Shown: in pieces, positions 17,736-27,897 of the stretch
Numbering within the stretch: position 1 is the stretch's first letter
Layout of the letters: each line of letters begins with the position of its first letter
Assembly (NCBI GenBank): GCA_016206665.1
Contig: JACQRC010000082.1
Coordinates: 1-57,912, forward strand
Origin: Candidatus Omnitrophota bacterium
GTDB taxonomy: Bacteria > Omnitrophota > Gorgyraeia > Aquiviventales > JACQRC01
DNA: 57,912 bases
Direction of reading: 5' to 3'
Made by a program: the position numbers and the translations under genes
Notes under the pieces: generated by a model
The model's database searches: none
The model's input: the letters and a program-made list of their open reading frames with translations, nothing else
Told to the model about the DNA's origin: nothing

Positions 17736-19222
17736 GCGTACTCGGGTCGCGGGTGGGACGGGCGGTGGGATGGGTGATCGCCACCAAGGTGGCCGGCCGG
17801 CTGCTGGATACGGTGCAATGGCTGTGTGTCGCGCGGTGGCTGGCGCCTGAAGCTTTTGGGCTGCTGAGCCTGGTCATGTTCTGTCTCTTAGCGCTCGAGA
17901 CCTGCAGCAATCCGGGTGTGCAGCTCACCCTCATTCAGTCGAAGGAGGTGAGCCCGGAGGTCCTGAGCACCGCCTGGACGGTGTCGCTGGCCAGGAGCGC
18001 CGGGCTGGCCCTGATCCTGTGGGCGGCCTCAGGACTCATCGGCCGGTTCTTCAACGAACCCCGTCTCGTGCCGCTGCTGCAGGTGATGAGTCTCTCCTTT
18101 GTGCTGAGCGGTCTGACGCATCCTGGCATGGCCCTCCTGGCGAAGGCGCTCCATTTTCGGCGCTATCTGGCCGTCGAACTGATGGGGAGAACCGCGCAGG
18201 TCGGCTCGACGCTCTGGCTCGCCTGGCGCTGGCACAATGTCTGGGCGCTGATCGCCGGCGCGCTCATCGGCGCCGGCGTCAGGGCCGCGGCCTCCTTCTG
18301 GGCGGCAGCCTCGCCGCTGCGCGTCCGTTGGCGATGGCGCGAAGGCGCATCCCTGTGGCAGTTCGGCCGATGGCTGGCGGTGATGAATGCCGCCTTCTTC
18401 CTCTTTTTCTATGGCGATGATGCCTTCGTCGGCAAGATGCTCGGCACGCAGGAGCTGGGCTATTACACCATGGCCTACAAATTGTCGATGCTGCTCGTGA
18501 CGGAGCTGGTCTACGATCTGTCGCAGGTCTTGTATCCCGCCTACACGCAGCTTGACGCTGCGCTGCCACGGCTGCAGACGGCGTATGTGCGCGTCCTGCA
18601 CGGGCTGCTGGTCTTCTCCTGCGCCTACGCCGGTGGATTGTGGCTGCTGGCCGGCGATGCCGTTGGGCTGGGCCTCGGCCGCGCCTGGCTCCCGGCAGTG
18701 CCACTGATCTACTGGCTGTGCCTCGTGGGCATCACGCGCACGGCAGGGGCAGCCACCGGTCCCGTGCTGCTGGCGCGCGGGGCCGCTAAAACATTGGCCC
18801 TCTGGTCGCTGGTCCAACTGGCGGTGATGGGAGCGCTGCTTGCGCCCTGTACTCTGCGGTGGGGCACGCTGGGCGCGGCGGGAGCCGTCTTGTGCGCCAG
18901 TGTCGTGATGCAAAGCGGCGTCGCCGTCCACCTCATCCGCAGGCTGGGACTCCGGCCAGGCACGCTGGCCAGCGCCTGGGTCCATCCCGTGGTCGTGGCG
19001 GTGGCGGCCGTAGCCATGGCCACGCAGGCGGCCCGGCTTCTGCCGGCGATGGTTGGAGCCGGCGCTGTTGTGGTGATGGCGGCCATCTACGTGGGCGCGT
19101 ATGGCTTGGGATTGCTGCTGACCGATCGCTGGCTGCCTGCCGGCCTGCGCGACAACATCCGCTGGCTGCTCCGCACGGTCCGGCAACCCCAGCAAGCCCT
19201 GCTGGTCTCTGAGTCGTCATGA
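17732..19222 (+). CDS. Oligosaccharide flippase (Wzx/PST family)
   Basis: Multi-TM, ARWLAPEAFGLLSLVMF, YYTMAYKLSMLLVTEL. Confidence 0.87.
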   Translation: MSVLGSRVGRAVGWVIATKVAGRLLDTVQWLCVARWLAPEAFGLLSLVMFCLLALETCSNPGVQLTLIQSKEVSPEVLSTAWTVSLARSAGLALILWAASGLIGRFFNEPRLVPLLQVMSLSFVLSGLTHPGMALLAKALHFRRYLAVELMGRTAQVGSTLWLAWRWHNVWALIAGALIGAGVRAAASFWAAASPLRVRWRWREGASLWQFGRWLAVMNAAFFLFFYGDDAFVGKMLGTQELGYYTMAYKLSMLLVTELVYDLSQVLYPAYTQLDAALPRLQTAYVRVLHGLLVFSCAYAGGLWLLAGDAVGLGLGRAWLPAVPLIYWLCLVGITRTAGAATGPVLLARGAAKTLALWSLVQLAVMGALLAPCTLRWGTLGAAGAVLCASVVMQSGVAVHLIRRLGLRPGTLASAWVHPVVVAVAAVAMATQAARLLPAMVGAGAVVVMAAIYVGAYGLGLLLTDRWLPAGLRDNIRWLLRTVRQPQQALLVSESS

Positions 19223-20559
19223 AGACGATCCTCATGCTCTGCCCGTTTTTCGTGCCCTATGCGCACGCGAAGGTCTACCGGCCGTACCGGCTCGTGAAGT
19301 TCCTGCCGCGGTTCGGCTGGGCGCCGGTGGTGGTGATGGCGAACGAGAAATTCAACTACTTTGAAGATCCATCCTTGCTCGAAGACCTTCCGCCCGAGGC
19401 GCAGATCATCCGCACGCGCTACATCGAGGCCGGCTGGCGCGGGCTGATGGATCTGGTCGGGCTCAAGCCATTCAGCTATACGCAGGAGCGAGCCCGGCTG
19501 ATCACAGAGCGGAGCCAGGCGCTGCCTCACGCGCCACGCCGCACCTGGTTTGACCGGTTGAGCCAGTGGCGCGACGACTGGTTCATGATTCCGGACAGGA
19601 TGATCACCTGGCATCCGGCGGCCTACCGCGCGGCGGTGCAGGTGGTCCGTCGCCGCCGGATTGATGCGATCTATTCCAGCCATCCCTTGCCCTCCGTACA
19701 TCTGCTGGCGCGCCGGCTGCAGCGCCGGCTGGGCGTGCCCTGGATTGCCGAATTTCGCGATCCCTGGACCGAGCATCCCATGCATCAGCAGAGTTACTAC
19801 CTGCCGTGGCGCCGGGCGATCGAGACCCGGATGGAGGCGAAGATGTTGCGCGAGGCCGACGCTGTGGTGACCGCCACCGACCAGGTGCGGACGGGTCTCA
19901 TCAGGCAGTATCCCTGGCTGCAGCAGCGGCCGGTGACCAACATCCCGACCGGCGTGGATGTCGAGAAGTTCGCGCAGGCTTCCGCCATGGCGCATGACCA
20001 GTTCTGGGTGGTCTTCATCGGCGAGTTTTTGCGCGCCGATTCGTTGCGGTTTTTTCAGTTGCTGAAGACGCTCCTCGAGCAGGGGCGTATTTCGCGGCAG
20101 CAGATTCGTGTGAAGATCATCGGCAATCTCCATATCAACATCATTCTGCAGCGCCACCTCGACGCTCTGGCCCTGTCCGACGTGGTTGAGCTGGTCGATT
20201 ATCTGCCGGAGCGCCAGTGCTTCAGCCTGGTCAAATCGGCCGACGCGAATCTGCTGGTGCTGCCTGCGAACTATGGATGGTGTCTACCCATGAAACTGTC
20301 CATCTATCTTCAGGCGCGGAAGCCGATCATCGCATTGGTGCCCGAGGGTGCGGCGGCGCAGGTGCTCAGGGGTTGCGGGTTTGGCGCGCTCATGCCGGCG
20401 GATGACGCGGTGGCGCTGGAGGTCTTGGCGCAGATCCTGCAGCGCACCTGGCAAGGCGGCGTGGTGGATGAGACGCTGTTAGACACATTTTCGGCCACAC
20501 AGATGACGCGGCAGTTCGCCGCAGTGCTGGACGATGCGGTCCGTTCTGCATCTCATTGA
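19219..20559 (+). CDS. GT4-like glycosyltransferase
   Basis: Two Rossmann-like halves; IAEFRDPW, NIPTGVDVEKF. Confidence 0.85.
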   Translation: MKTILMLCPFFVPYAHAKVYRPYRLVKFLPRFGWAPVVVMANEKFNYFEDPSLLEDLPPEAQIIRTRYIEAGWRGLMDLVGLKPFSYTQERARLITERSQALPHAPRRTWFDRLSQWRDDWFMIPDRMITWHPAAYRAAVQVVRRRRIDAIYSSHPLPSVHLLARRLQRRLGVPWIAEFRDPWTEHPMHQQSYYLPWRRAIETRMEAKMLREADAVVTATDQVRTGLIRQYPWLQQRPVTNIPTGVDVEKFAQASAMAHDQFWVVFIGEFLRADSLRFFQLLKTLLEQGRISRQQIRVKIIGNLHINIILQRHLDALALSDVVELVDYLPERQCFSLVKSADANLLVLPANYGWCLPMKLSIYLQARKPIIALVPEGAAAQVLRGCGFGALMPADDAVALEVLAQILQRTWQGGVVDETLLDTFSATQMTRQFAAVLDDAVRSASH

Positions 20560-21673
20560 CCAGTTGAGCATCGGTGGGGCGCAGACCCACCTGCTGGCCC
20601 TGCTCAAGGCCGGCCAGCATGACGGGCGGTACCGTCCTCTGGTCTGCTCGCTGACCGAAGCGGGGGAGATGGGTCCGGAAATTGAGCGGTTGGGGGTGCG
20701 CGTGATAGTGCTGTCGGCGCGGGAGCAGCTGCGGCGCAAACAGTGGTGGACGATCGTCGCGCGCTTACGCGCGCTGTGCCGGCAGGAGCGGGTGTCCGTG
20801 GTGCAGACCCACTTGACCTGGTCGCGCCTGCTGGGCACGCCGGCCGCCCGGCTGGCGGGTGTGCCGGTGGTCATCGCCTTGGAGCAGGGCGATTTGTATA
20901 CCGGCTGGCCATACGGCTGGGCCAACCGCATCGTACACCGGTGGCTGACCGACTTGGTCACCTGCTCCGAGGCGATGAAACGGTGGCTGGTCGAGCACTA
21001 CCATCTTGCGCCGTCGAAGATCACCGTCATGCCCAACAGCGTCGTGCCCGAGGAGTTTGCCCCGACGCACAGGATGGCTTCGATCCGGTTATCGCTGGGA
21101 TTGTCGGAGACGGCTTTCGTGCTCGGGACGGTCGGCACCCTGGGGACCGGTGTTCGAAAGGGCGTTGAGTGGTGCCTTCGGGCAACCGCGCTCGTATCCG
21201 ATGCTGTGCCCGGTTGCCATTTGTTAGTGGTAGGCGACGGGCCGGAGCGCAGTCGCCTGCAAGGCCTGGCGCACGAGCTGGGTCTGGAGGGGCGCGTCCA
21301 CTTCCTCGGCAGCCGCCGGGACATCCGCGAGTTGATGGGCGCCATGGATATCGTCCTGCTCGCGTCAGAGTTTGAACCCTTCGGCATTGTCCTGTTAGAA
21401 GCCATGGCTATGGGAAAACCCGTCGTCGCTACCCGCACCGGCGGCATTCCCGAGGTGGTGGAAGATCGCAAAACGGGTTTGCTGGTGCCGCCGAACGATG
21501 CGCCGGCGATGGCCGGGGCGATTCAACGCCTGCACGGCGACCCTGAAGCCGCAGTACAGATGGGCCGTGAGGGACGCTGGAGGGTCGAGCGGCTGTTCAC
21601 GGCGCAACGCGGTCTGGCGGCGCTCTACGAGCTGTATGACCGGCGCCTCGCGGGGCAGGGGACGCGCCCATGA
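20534..21673 (+). CDS. GT4 glycosyltransferase
   Basis: LSIGGAQTHLLAL, VVGDGPERSRL, EPFGIVLLEAMAMGKPVVATRTGGIPEVV. Confidence 0.92.
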   Translation: MRSVLHLIDQLSIGGAQTHLLALLKAGQHDGRYRPLVCSLTEAGEMGPEIERLGVRVIVLSAREQLRRKQWWTIVARLRALCRQERVSVVQTHLTWSRLLGTPAARLAGVPVVIALEQGDLYTGWPYGWANRIVHRWLTDLVTCSEAMKRWLVEHYHLAPSKITVMPNSVVPEEFAPTHRMASIRLSLGLSETAFVLGTVGTLGTGVRKGVEWCLRATALVSDAVPGCHLLVVGDGPERSRLQGLAHELGLEGRVHFLGSRRDIRELMGAMDIVLLASEFEPFGIVLLEAMAMGKPVVATRTGGIPEVVEDRKTGLLVPPNDAPAMAGAIQRLHGDPEAAVQMGREGRWRVERLFTAQRGLAALYELYDRRLAGQGTRP

Positions 21674-22338
21674 ACTGGCAGCCGTCGCTGTGCCTGAATA
21701 CCGCCGAGCGGCGCAACCTGCGCCGGCTCGCCGGGCTCGTGGCCGGGGCCTGCGCGAAGCCGCGGTGGCTGGTCATTGGCCGGGGAGATGACCGGCTCAG
21801 GGAGCTCACGGGCGAGCTCATCTGGATCGATATCGCTGAGGTCCCCAACATTCATGTGCGAGGCGACGTGGTCCGGCTGCCGTTTCAGCCGGGGCAGTTC
21901 GACGGCGTCATTGCCAAGGCGGTGCTGGAACATGTCGAAGATGCCCGGTCGGCGGTACAGGAGCTGCATCGCGTCCTGAAACCGGGTGGTCACTGTTACA
22001 TCGAGGTGCCCTTTCTGCAGCCGTTCCATGAGGGACCCGACGACTACCAGCGGCTCACGCGCCATGGGCTGGAACGGCTGATGCGGGAGTTTCACCGCAT
22101 CGAGTGCGGCGTCTGCGTCGGGCCGACGGCCGCGCTGATCTGGACGCTGCAGGTCTACTTGAGCCTGGCCTGCTCATTGAATCAGGAACGGTTGTTCAGG
22201 GCGTGGCTGATGGTGTTTGGGACGCTGCTCTCCCCGTTGAAATATGCGGATCTGCTGATGGGTCGGTTGACACAGGCCGACCGCATCGCGTCCTGCTGCT
22301 ATTATCTGGGGCAGAAACGATGGAGGGAGGCGTTTTGA
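21670..22338 (+). CDS. Class I SAM-dependent methyltransferase
   Basis: VIGRGDD, DGVIAKAVLEHVEDA, LHRVLKPGGHCYIEVPF. Confidence 0.85.
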   Translation: MNWQPSLCLNTAERRNLRRLAGLVAGACAKPRWLVIGRGDDRLRELTGELIWIDIAEVPNIHVRGDVVRLPFQPGQFDGVIAKAVLEHVEDARSAVQELHRVLKPGGHCYIEVPFLQPFHEGPDDYQRLTRHGLERLMREFHRIECGVCVGPTAALIWTLQVYLSLACSLNQERLFRAWLMVFGTLLSPLKYADLLMGRLTQADRIASCCYYLGQKRWREAF

Positions 22339-23027
22339 TGACCTTATCCGTCATCATGCCGGTGTACAATGAGCGGGCGACGATCGACCGGATCCTCACC
22401 CGCGTCCTGGCCATGGCATGCGTAAGTGAGCTGATCGTGGTGGATGACGGCTCCACCGACGGCACGGCGGCGGCGCTGGAGGCGTGGGAGCAGCGCGCGC
22501 AGGACTCCAGGCTGCGCATCCTGAGGCACGCGCGCAACCGGGGCAAGGCCGAGGCGATGCGGACGGCGCTCAAGGAGGCGCGCGGCGCAGTGGTGGTGGT
22601 TCAGGATGCCGACCTGGAGTACCATCCGGAGGATTATCCGGCCGGGCTGCGCCTCATCAGCGATGGTTACGCCGATGCCGTCTACGGTTCGCGGTTCCTG
22701 GGACCCCATCGCGTTTTTTACGTGATCCATTACGCCGCGAACAAATTTCTGACCCTGCTGACCAACCTGCTTTACGACACCACCCTGTCGGACATGACGA
22801 GCGGATATAAAATGGTCAAACGTGACGTCCTGCAAACGATACGGCTCCGGTCGAAAGCCTTCGCCATCGAAGCCGAGTTGACGGCCAAGCTGCTGAAGCG
22901 GCACTGCCGGCTCTACGAGATTCCCATCACCTATACCGGCCGCGGCTACGAGGAGGGCAAAAAGATCACCTGGGTAGATGGGATTCACATCACGCTCGCC
23001 CTCGTCAAGTTCCGCCTGATGGATTAG
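22338..23027 (+). CDS. GT2 glycosyltransferase (polyprenyl-phosphate sugar transferase-like)
   Basis: SVIMPVYNERATI, VVDDGSTDGT, QDADLEYHPEDYP; start trimmed from ORF track. Confidence 0.9.
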   Translation: MTLSVIMPVYNERATIDRILTRVLAMACVSELIVVDDGSTDGTAAALEAWEQRAQDSRLRILRHARNRGKAEAMRTALKEARGAVVVVQDADLEYHPEDYPAGLRLISDGYADAVYGSRFLGPHRVFYVIHYAANKFLTLLTNLLYDTTLSDMTSGYKMVKRDVLQTIRLRSKAFAIEAELTAKLLKRHCRLYEIPITYTGRGYEEGKKITWVDGIHITLALVKFRLMD

Positions 23028-23034
23028 GAGCGTC

Positions 23035-24333
23035 GTGCGCAAGGATCTGCTGCTCATCGTGGCGGTCGGGGTTGCCGCCTGCCTGCCGGTGCTTGCCGCG
23101 AACCGGGACTACGCGCCGGCCAAGGATGCCCTGCAGTACGACCGAATCGCCATAAACCTTGGGGCCCACCATCTCTTCTCGGATGATCTGCTCCAGCCAT
23201 CACATCGCACCATGGTCCGCGAGCCTGGCTATCCCATATTCCTATCGGTGGTCTACGCGCTCTGCGGCCACTCCTACCGCGCGGTGCAGTACGCGCAGGT
23301 GTTCCTCCACGTCCTGACCAGCGTGGTCATCTACGGCCTGGCTTGTCGTTTGGTTGCTCGGAGGTCAGCCTGCGTCGTGGGACTGCTGACGGCGGTCCTG
23401 CCGCCGCTCGTCTCTCTCACCGGCCATCTGTTGACCGAGACGCTCTTCACGCTGCTCTTGGCCTTGGCGTTGTGGAATCTCGTCGAAGCCCATCGCAGGC
23501 AATCCGTCGTTTGGACCGTCGCCGCCGGCTGCTGGTTGGGTCTGGCGGCGCTGTGCCGTTCGATCGTCATCTGGTTATGGCTGCCCCTGGCTCTCGGATG
23601 GTGGGCGGCGCTGCATCGACGGGCGCGGCATCTACCGCTCGTGTTGGTGCTGAGCGTTGGGCTGACCCTGACCCCCTGGGTTCTGCGGAACACCGTCTTG
23701 TTTGGTGTGCCTGGGATTCGGACCGGCCTCGGGTACCAGCTGTGGCTGCGCGCCGCCCGTCTCGACCGGCCGGACGCGGAGCTGTGGCGCGGCGTCGTCT
23801 TCGGCTATTCGGCTGTGTTGGGCCATGCGCTGTATCCGACTGTGCGCGCGCAGGAAGAGGGGGAGCGCATCCTCTTCGAGGAGGATTGGGCCAAAATGAA
23901 GCTGCGCGCCCCCACGGCGGCGGAAAGTTTGACACCGGCCGATGACCGGCTGCTGTTGCGCGACAGCCTGCGGAACATCGGCCAGCATCCCTTTCGGTAT
24001 TTGGCGGATAGCCTCATCGACTTCGTAAACGCGAATTCGTGGGGACACGTCTCATTCTCATGGCTGAGGGGGCCGCATCCGCTCGGCTATCTCATCCGCG
24101 GCCTCTATCTCATCGGTGTCTTTCCCGTGCTCTTCGTCGCCATGATGGCTGGATTGGTCCGCACGCGTCCCCGCTGGGATCAGGGCTGGCTTTTTCTGGT
24201 CGTGACGGTGATCTATTTCAACGTGGTCTTGAGTCTGGTGTGGGCGACCTCACGCCTGAACGCCCCGATCGTGCCCTACTATTTCCTGCTGGCTTTCGGC
24301 GCCGTTGCACGCGCGCGGGAAGTCTCCTGCTGA
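23035..24333 (+). CDS. GT39/ArnT-like polytopic membrane glycosyltransferase
   Basis: MVREPGYPIFLSVVYALCG and multi-TM profile; GTG start. Confidence 0.78.
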   Translation: MRKDLLLIVAVGVAACLPVLAANRDYAPAKDALQYDRIAINLGAHHLFSDDLLQPSHRTMVREPGYPIFLSVVYALCGHSYRAVQYAQVFLHVLTSVVIYGLACRLVARRSACVVGLLTAVLPPLVSLTGHLLTETLFTLLLALALWNLVEAHRRQSVVWTVAAGCWLGLAALCRSIVIWLWLPLALGWWAALHRRARHLPLVLVLSVGLTLTPWVLRNTVLFGVPGIRTGLGYQLWLRAARLDRPDAELWRGVVFGYSAVLGHALYPTVRAQEEGERILFEEDWAKMKLRAPTAAESLTPADDRLLLRDSLRNIGQHPFRYLADSLIDFVNANSWGHVSFSWLRGPHPLGYLIRGLYLIGVFPVLFVAMMAGLVRTRPRWDQGWLFLVVTVIYFNVVLSLVWATSRLNAPIVPYYFLLAFGAVARAREVSC

Positions 24334-24334
24334 C

Positions 24335-25561
24335 ATGGCTGCGAGGCGCTTGCTCTTTATAGCCGAAAGCTGCTATCCGGATCGCTCGGGCGGCGCGGAT
24401 CGGTACATCTTCGAGCTGGCCAGAGCGCTCGTCGACCGAGGCCACGCGGTGACGGTCTGCACCGGGTGGGAGCGCTCAACTCCGGTGCCGTCGGCGGAGC
24501 GCTCCGGCGTGCAGTTTTGCCGGTATCGGACGCCGCCGACGGGCCCGTTCAAGGGTTATGGCCGTTTGGCTCAGTCATTCATCACGGAGATGCAACGCCT
24601 GCTGCGGCAGCGGCAGTTCGATGCGGCGTATGTCCACCACGCGATCCCGATGGCGCTCTGCCGGCTGGTCCCCGGTCTGGCCCGCCTGCCCCGGTTGGCG
24701 CACGTCCACATGACCTGGGATGCGGAGTATCTGATCCGTGTCGGCGGCTTGAGAGCGTTGCAGGGCGGGGGATCCTGGCGGGTGCGGAGTTTTTCGCGGC
24801 TGCTACGGTCGGTACAGGGGTGGGGCCTGCGGGCCGCGCAGCGCATCGTGGTAACCACGCCGTACGTCCGGCAGATGGTATTGGACGCGTTTCCGTGGGC
24901 GCAGCCTATCCCCATTGACGCCATCCCGGGCGGGGTCAACATCCAGCAGTTCACGCCTCCGGCTGACCGGGCGGCGTTACGACGGCGGCTGGGCCTGCCG
25001 CAGGACGACCTGATTGCCGTGACCGTCCGGCGGCTGGTGCCGCGGACCGGCGTCCCGGCGTTGATTGAAGCGATGGCGGTCCTGCGCGATGCGGGCCGCG
25101 CGATGCGGCTCATCGTGGTCGGCGATGGGCCGCAGGCCTCAACGATCCGCGAGCTGATCCAGCGCTACCGGCTGAATGATCGAGTGCGTCTCGTGGGACC
25201 GTGCAGTAACGAGGCGCTGGTCGATTACTACGGCGCGGCCGACTGCTCCGTCATGCCGACGGCGGCCCTGGAGGGGTTCGGCTTGTCCATCGTGGAGTCG
25301 CTCGCCTGCGGGACACCGGTCCTTGCCACGCCGGTGGGCGCGATGCCCGATTTGTTGCGCCCCCTGGAGCCGGAGCTCATCTTTCCGAGCAGTGAGCCTG
25401 CCGCGATGGCAGACCAACTGGCCCGGTGGTGTTCGGCCCCCGGTCGATTGACGGCGCTGCGCAGCCGCTGCCGCGACTATGCCGTCCGGGGATTCACGTG
25501 GCAGCATGCGGCGGAGCGTTTCGAAGCGGTGTGCGACCGCCTGCTCCGCGACCGACCGTGA
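24335..25561 (+). CDS. GT4 glycosyltransferase
   Basis: GGADRYIFELARAL, PGGVNIQQF, LEGFGLSIVESLACGTPVLATPVGAMPDLL. Confidence 0.92.
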   Translation: MAARRLLFIAESCYPDRSGGADRYIFELARALVDRGHAVTVCTGWERSTPVPSAERSGVQFCRYRTPPTGPFKGYGRLAQSFITEMQRLLRQRQFDAAYVHHAIPMALCRLVPGLARLPRLAHVHMTWDAEYLIRVGGLRALQGGGSWRVRSFSRLLRSVQGWGLRAAQRIVVTTPYVRQMVLDAFPWAQPIPIDAIPGGVNIQQFTPPADRAALRRRLGLPQDDLIAVTVRRLVPRTGVPALIEAMAVLRDAGRAMRLIVVGDGPQASTIRELIQRYRLNDRVRLVGPCSNEALVDYYGAADCSVMPTAALEGFGLSIVESLACGTPVLATPVGAMPDLLRPLEPELIFPSSEPAAMADQLARWCSAPGRLTALRSRCRDYAVRGFTWQHAAERFEAVCDRLLRDRP

Positions 25562-27897
25562 CGGATCAACCGCTGAAGATACTCTGCTTTTTATCCAACG
25601 ACTGGGACGGCCTGCGCGGCACCGAGCAAAAAATGATGGTGCGGCTGATGCAGCGCCATCCCACGCTCCTCGTGGAGACGGTCGGCTTCCGGTTCCGCCG
25701 GCCGATCCGCTCCGACCTCGGTCGCCTGTGGCGCCGCAGCCTGCGGTGGCTGCGCGGGCCGATGCGCGTGGGACCGCAGGCCTGGGTGCTGTCGCCGGCG
25801 GCGTTGCCGTATGTCGGTGGAGCGCTGGTCCAACGGCTGAACAATTGGTGCCTGCGACGACAGGTCCTGCGTGCCGTCCGGCGGCTGGGATTCCACGGGG
25901 CCGTCTGCTGGGTGTACCCGCCGAGCCCCGCCGTGCTGGCGCTGCTGGCGCAGTTGCAGCCTGCCGTCATCGTGTATGAGTGTCTCGATGATTACGCCAG
26001 ATTTTACGACACCACGACCGAGACGCTGGAGATCCAGCGAGCGCTGGCCTCGCGCAGCCAGCTCGTCATCACCATCTCTGAGCGGCTCCGGCAGAGGCTG
26101 GCCCCATTCAATCCGCAGACGCATCTCATCCCGAATGCGTGCGACTATGATCACTTTGCCGTTCCGGCGGACGCATCTCACGCGGCCCCGCGCGATCTGG
26201 GCAAGATCCCGCATCCCCGCATCGGGTACGTGGGTTCGTTCGACTTTTGGGTCGACCTGGAGCTCATCGGCTCGCTCGCGCGCGAGCACGCGGACTGGTC
26301 CTTCGTCCTCATTGGGCCGATTACCGTGCTCGGACTGGGAACGCTCGCGGGGCTGCGGAATGTGCGCCATCTGGGCCGCAAACCGTATGATGAGCTGCCC
26401 GCGTACCTGCAGGAGCTCGATGTGGTCATCTTTCCCTACCGCGCCATCGAATTTATGGAGTCGGCCGATCCGTTGATGCTCTACGATGCGCTCGCGAGCG
26501 GCAAACCGGTGGTGTCCACCGACTACGCCGCCGTCCGGCGCTTTGAGGCGGTCGTGCGCATCGCCCGCACACCCGCGGGCTTCGGCGAGGCCATCGCTCA
26601 GGCCCTGCGGGAGGATACGCCTGAGCAACAGGCGCGCCGGCGCGCGGCGGTGCGCGACCTGACGTGGGAGCGTCGGGTCGCCAAGAGCGAGGAGCTCATC
26701 GTGCAGCGGCTGACCGCGCGGAGAGCCGGCGCGCGCGGCAAGCTGCTGCACGTCATTACCCGCGCCATTCCCGGAGGTGCTGCGGATAACGTGATCGCCA
26801 CGGCCGAAGCCCTGCGCCGGCAGGGCTGGGAGGTCACCCTGGCCTGCGCGCCGGACGCGCGCAACGTGCCGCTCGCCGAAGCCAGGGGCATTCCGGTCGT
26901 CACGATTCCTGCGTTGTGCCGTGAGGTCCGTCCCTGGCGAGACCTGCAGGCCTTCACGGCCCTCTACCGGTTGATGCGGCGTGAGCGGTTCGCCTTGGTC
27001 CACTCGCACACGGCCAAGGCCGGCGTGCTCGCCCCGGTGGCGGCCCGGCTCGCCGGTGTGTCCCGCGTGGTCCATTCGCCGCGCGGGAGCATTTACCATG
27101 ACGTCTATTTTTCGCGCCCGATCCAATGGAGTTTCGCGGCGGTGGAGCGGTGGGTCGCTGGCTTGATCGACCGACTGGTAGTGGTGTGCCACAGCGAGCG
27201 GCGGGAGTATGTGGACCGACGTATCGCTCCGGCGGCCAAATACCTGCTCGTGCGCAGTGGCCTCGACGTCCGGCGGTTCGTAGAGGCGGCGCCGGTGGAT
27301 GTGGGCTCGCTGCGGCGCGCGCTGGGACTGTCCGCCGATGGACCGGTCATCGGCCACGTCGCCCGGCTGACGCCGGAGAAGGGCCACCGGATCGGCATCC
27401 AGGCGCTGGCCCAGGTGGTGCAGCGGTATCCGACGGCGCAGCTGCTGCTCGTGGGCGATGGCGCCACCGAAGACACGTTGCGCCGGCTCGTGGCCGAGCA
27501 GGGGCTGACGGAGCGGGTGCGGTTCGCCGGCTTTCGCGCCGACATCCCCGCCGTGCTGCAGGCCATTGATATCTTCATCCAGCCGTCGCTGTGGGAGGGG
27601 TTGCCGCGCGCCATGGTGGAAGCGATGCTCATGGCCAAGCCGGTCGTGGCCACGAGCGTCGGCGGCATCCCTGAGGTGATCACGCATGAGGTCTCAGGCC
27701 TGCTGATCTCGCCCAATAATCCCGGAGCCCTCACCGCGGCGATTCTGCGGTTGCTGGACGATCCCGCGTTGTCGCAGCGTCTGGCCGCTGCCGGACGCCG
27801 TCTGGTGGAACAGGAGTTTGAGATCACCCGGACGACCGCTCAGCTGTCGGCCCTGTATGAGGAGCTGTTGGCAGGTCAGGCCGCTCAACAGCCATGA
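25558..27897 (+). CDS. Tandem two-glycosyltransferase protein (GT4-like + GT4)
   Basis: One 779-aa frame: first GT (DWDGLRGTEQKMM ... IPYRAIEFMESADPLMLYDALASGKPVV), second GT (HVITRAIPGGAADNVIATAEAL ... LWEGLPRAMVEAMLMAKPVVATSVGGIPEV). Confidence 0.88.
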   Translation: MTDQPLKILCFLSNDWDGLRGTEQKMMVRLMQRHPTLLVETVGFRFRRPIRSDLGRLWRRSLRWLRGPMRVGPQAWVLSPAALPYVGGALVQRLNNWCLRRQVLRAVRRLGFHGAVCWVYPPSPAVLALLAQLQPAVIVYECLDDYARFYDTTTETLEIQRALASRSQLVITISERLRQRLAPFNPQTHLIPNACDYDHFAVPADASHAAPRDLGKIPHPRIGYVGSFDFWVDLELIGSLAREHADWSFVLIGPITVLGLGTLAGLRNVRHLGRKPYDELPAYLQELDVVIFPYRAIEFMESADPLMLYDALASGKPVVSTDYAAVRRFEAVVRIARTPAGFGEAIAQALREDTPEQQARRRAAVRDLTWERRVAKSEELIVQRLTARRAGARGKLLHVITRAIPGGAADNVIATAEALRRQGWEVTLACAPDARNVPLAEARGIPVVTIPALCREVRPWRDLQAFTALYRLMRRERFALVHSHTAKAGVLAPVAARLAGVSRVVHSPRGSIYHDVYFSRPIQWSFAAVERWVAGLIDRLVVVCHSERREYVDRRIAPAAKYLLVRSGLDVRRFVEAAPVDVGSLRRALGLSADGPVIGHVARLTPEKGHRIGIQALAQVVQRYPTAQLLLVGDGATEDTLRRLVAEQGLTERVRFAGFRADIPAVLQAIDIFIQPSLWEGLPRAMVEAMLMAKPVVATSVGGIPEVITHEVSGLLISPNNPGALTAAILRLLDDPALSQRLAAAGRRLVEQEFEITRTTAQLSALYEELLAGQAAQQP

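Noticed and set aside
25591-27687. 698-aa minus-strand ORF
   Set aside because: Antisense to the convincing tandem GT gene; no recognisable motifs, compositionally typical of GC-rich shadow frames. Same reasoning for 13374-14567, 18029-19195, 37827-38909, 51778-52890 and 55829-56998.
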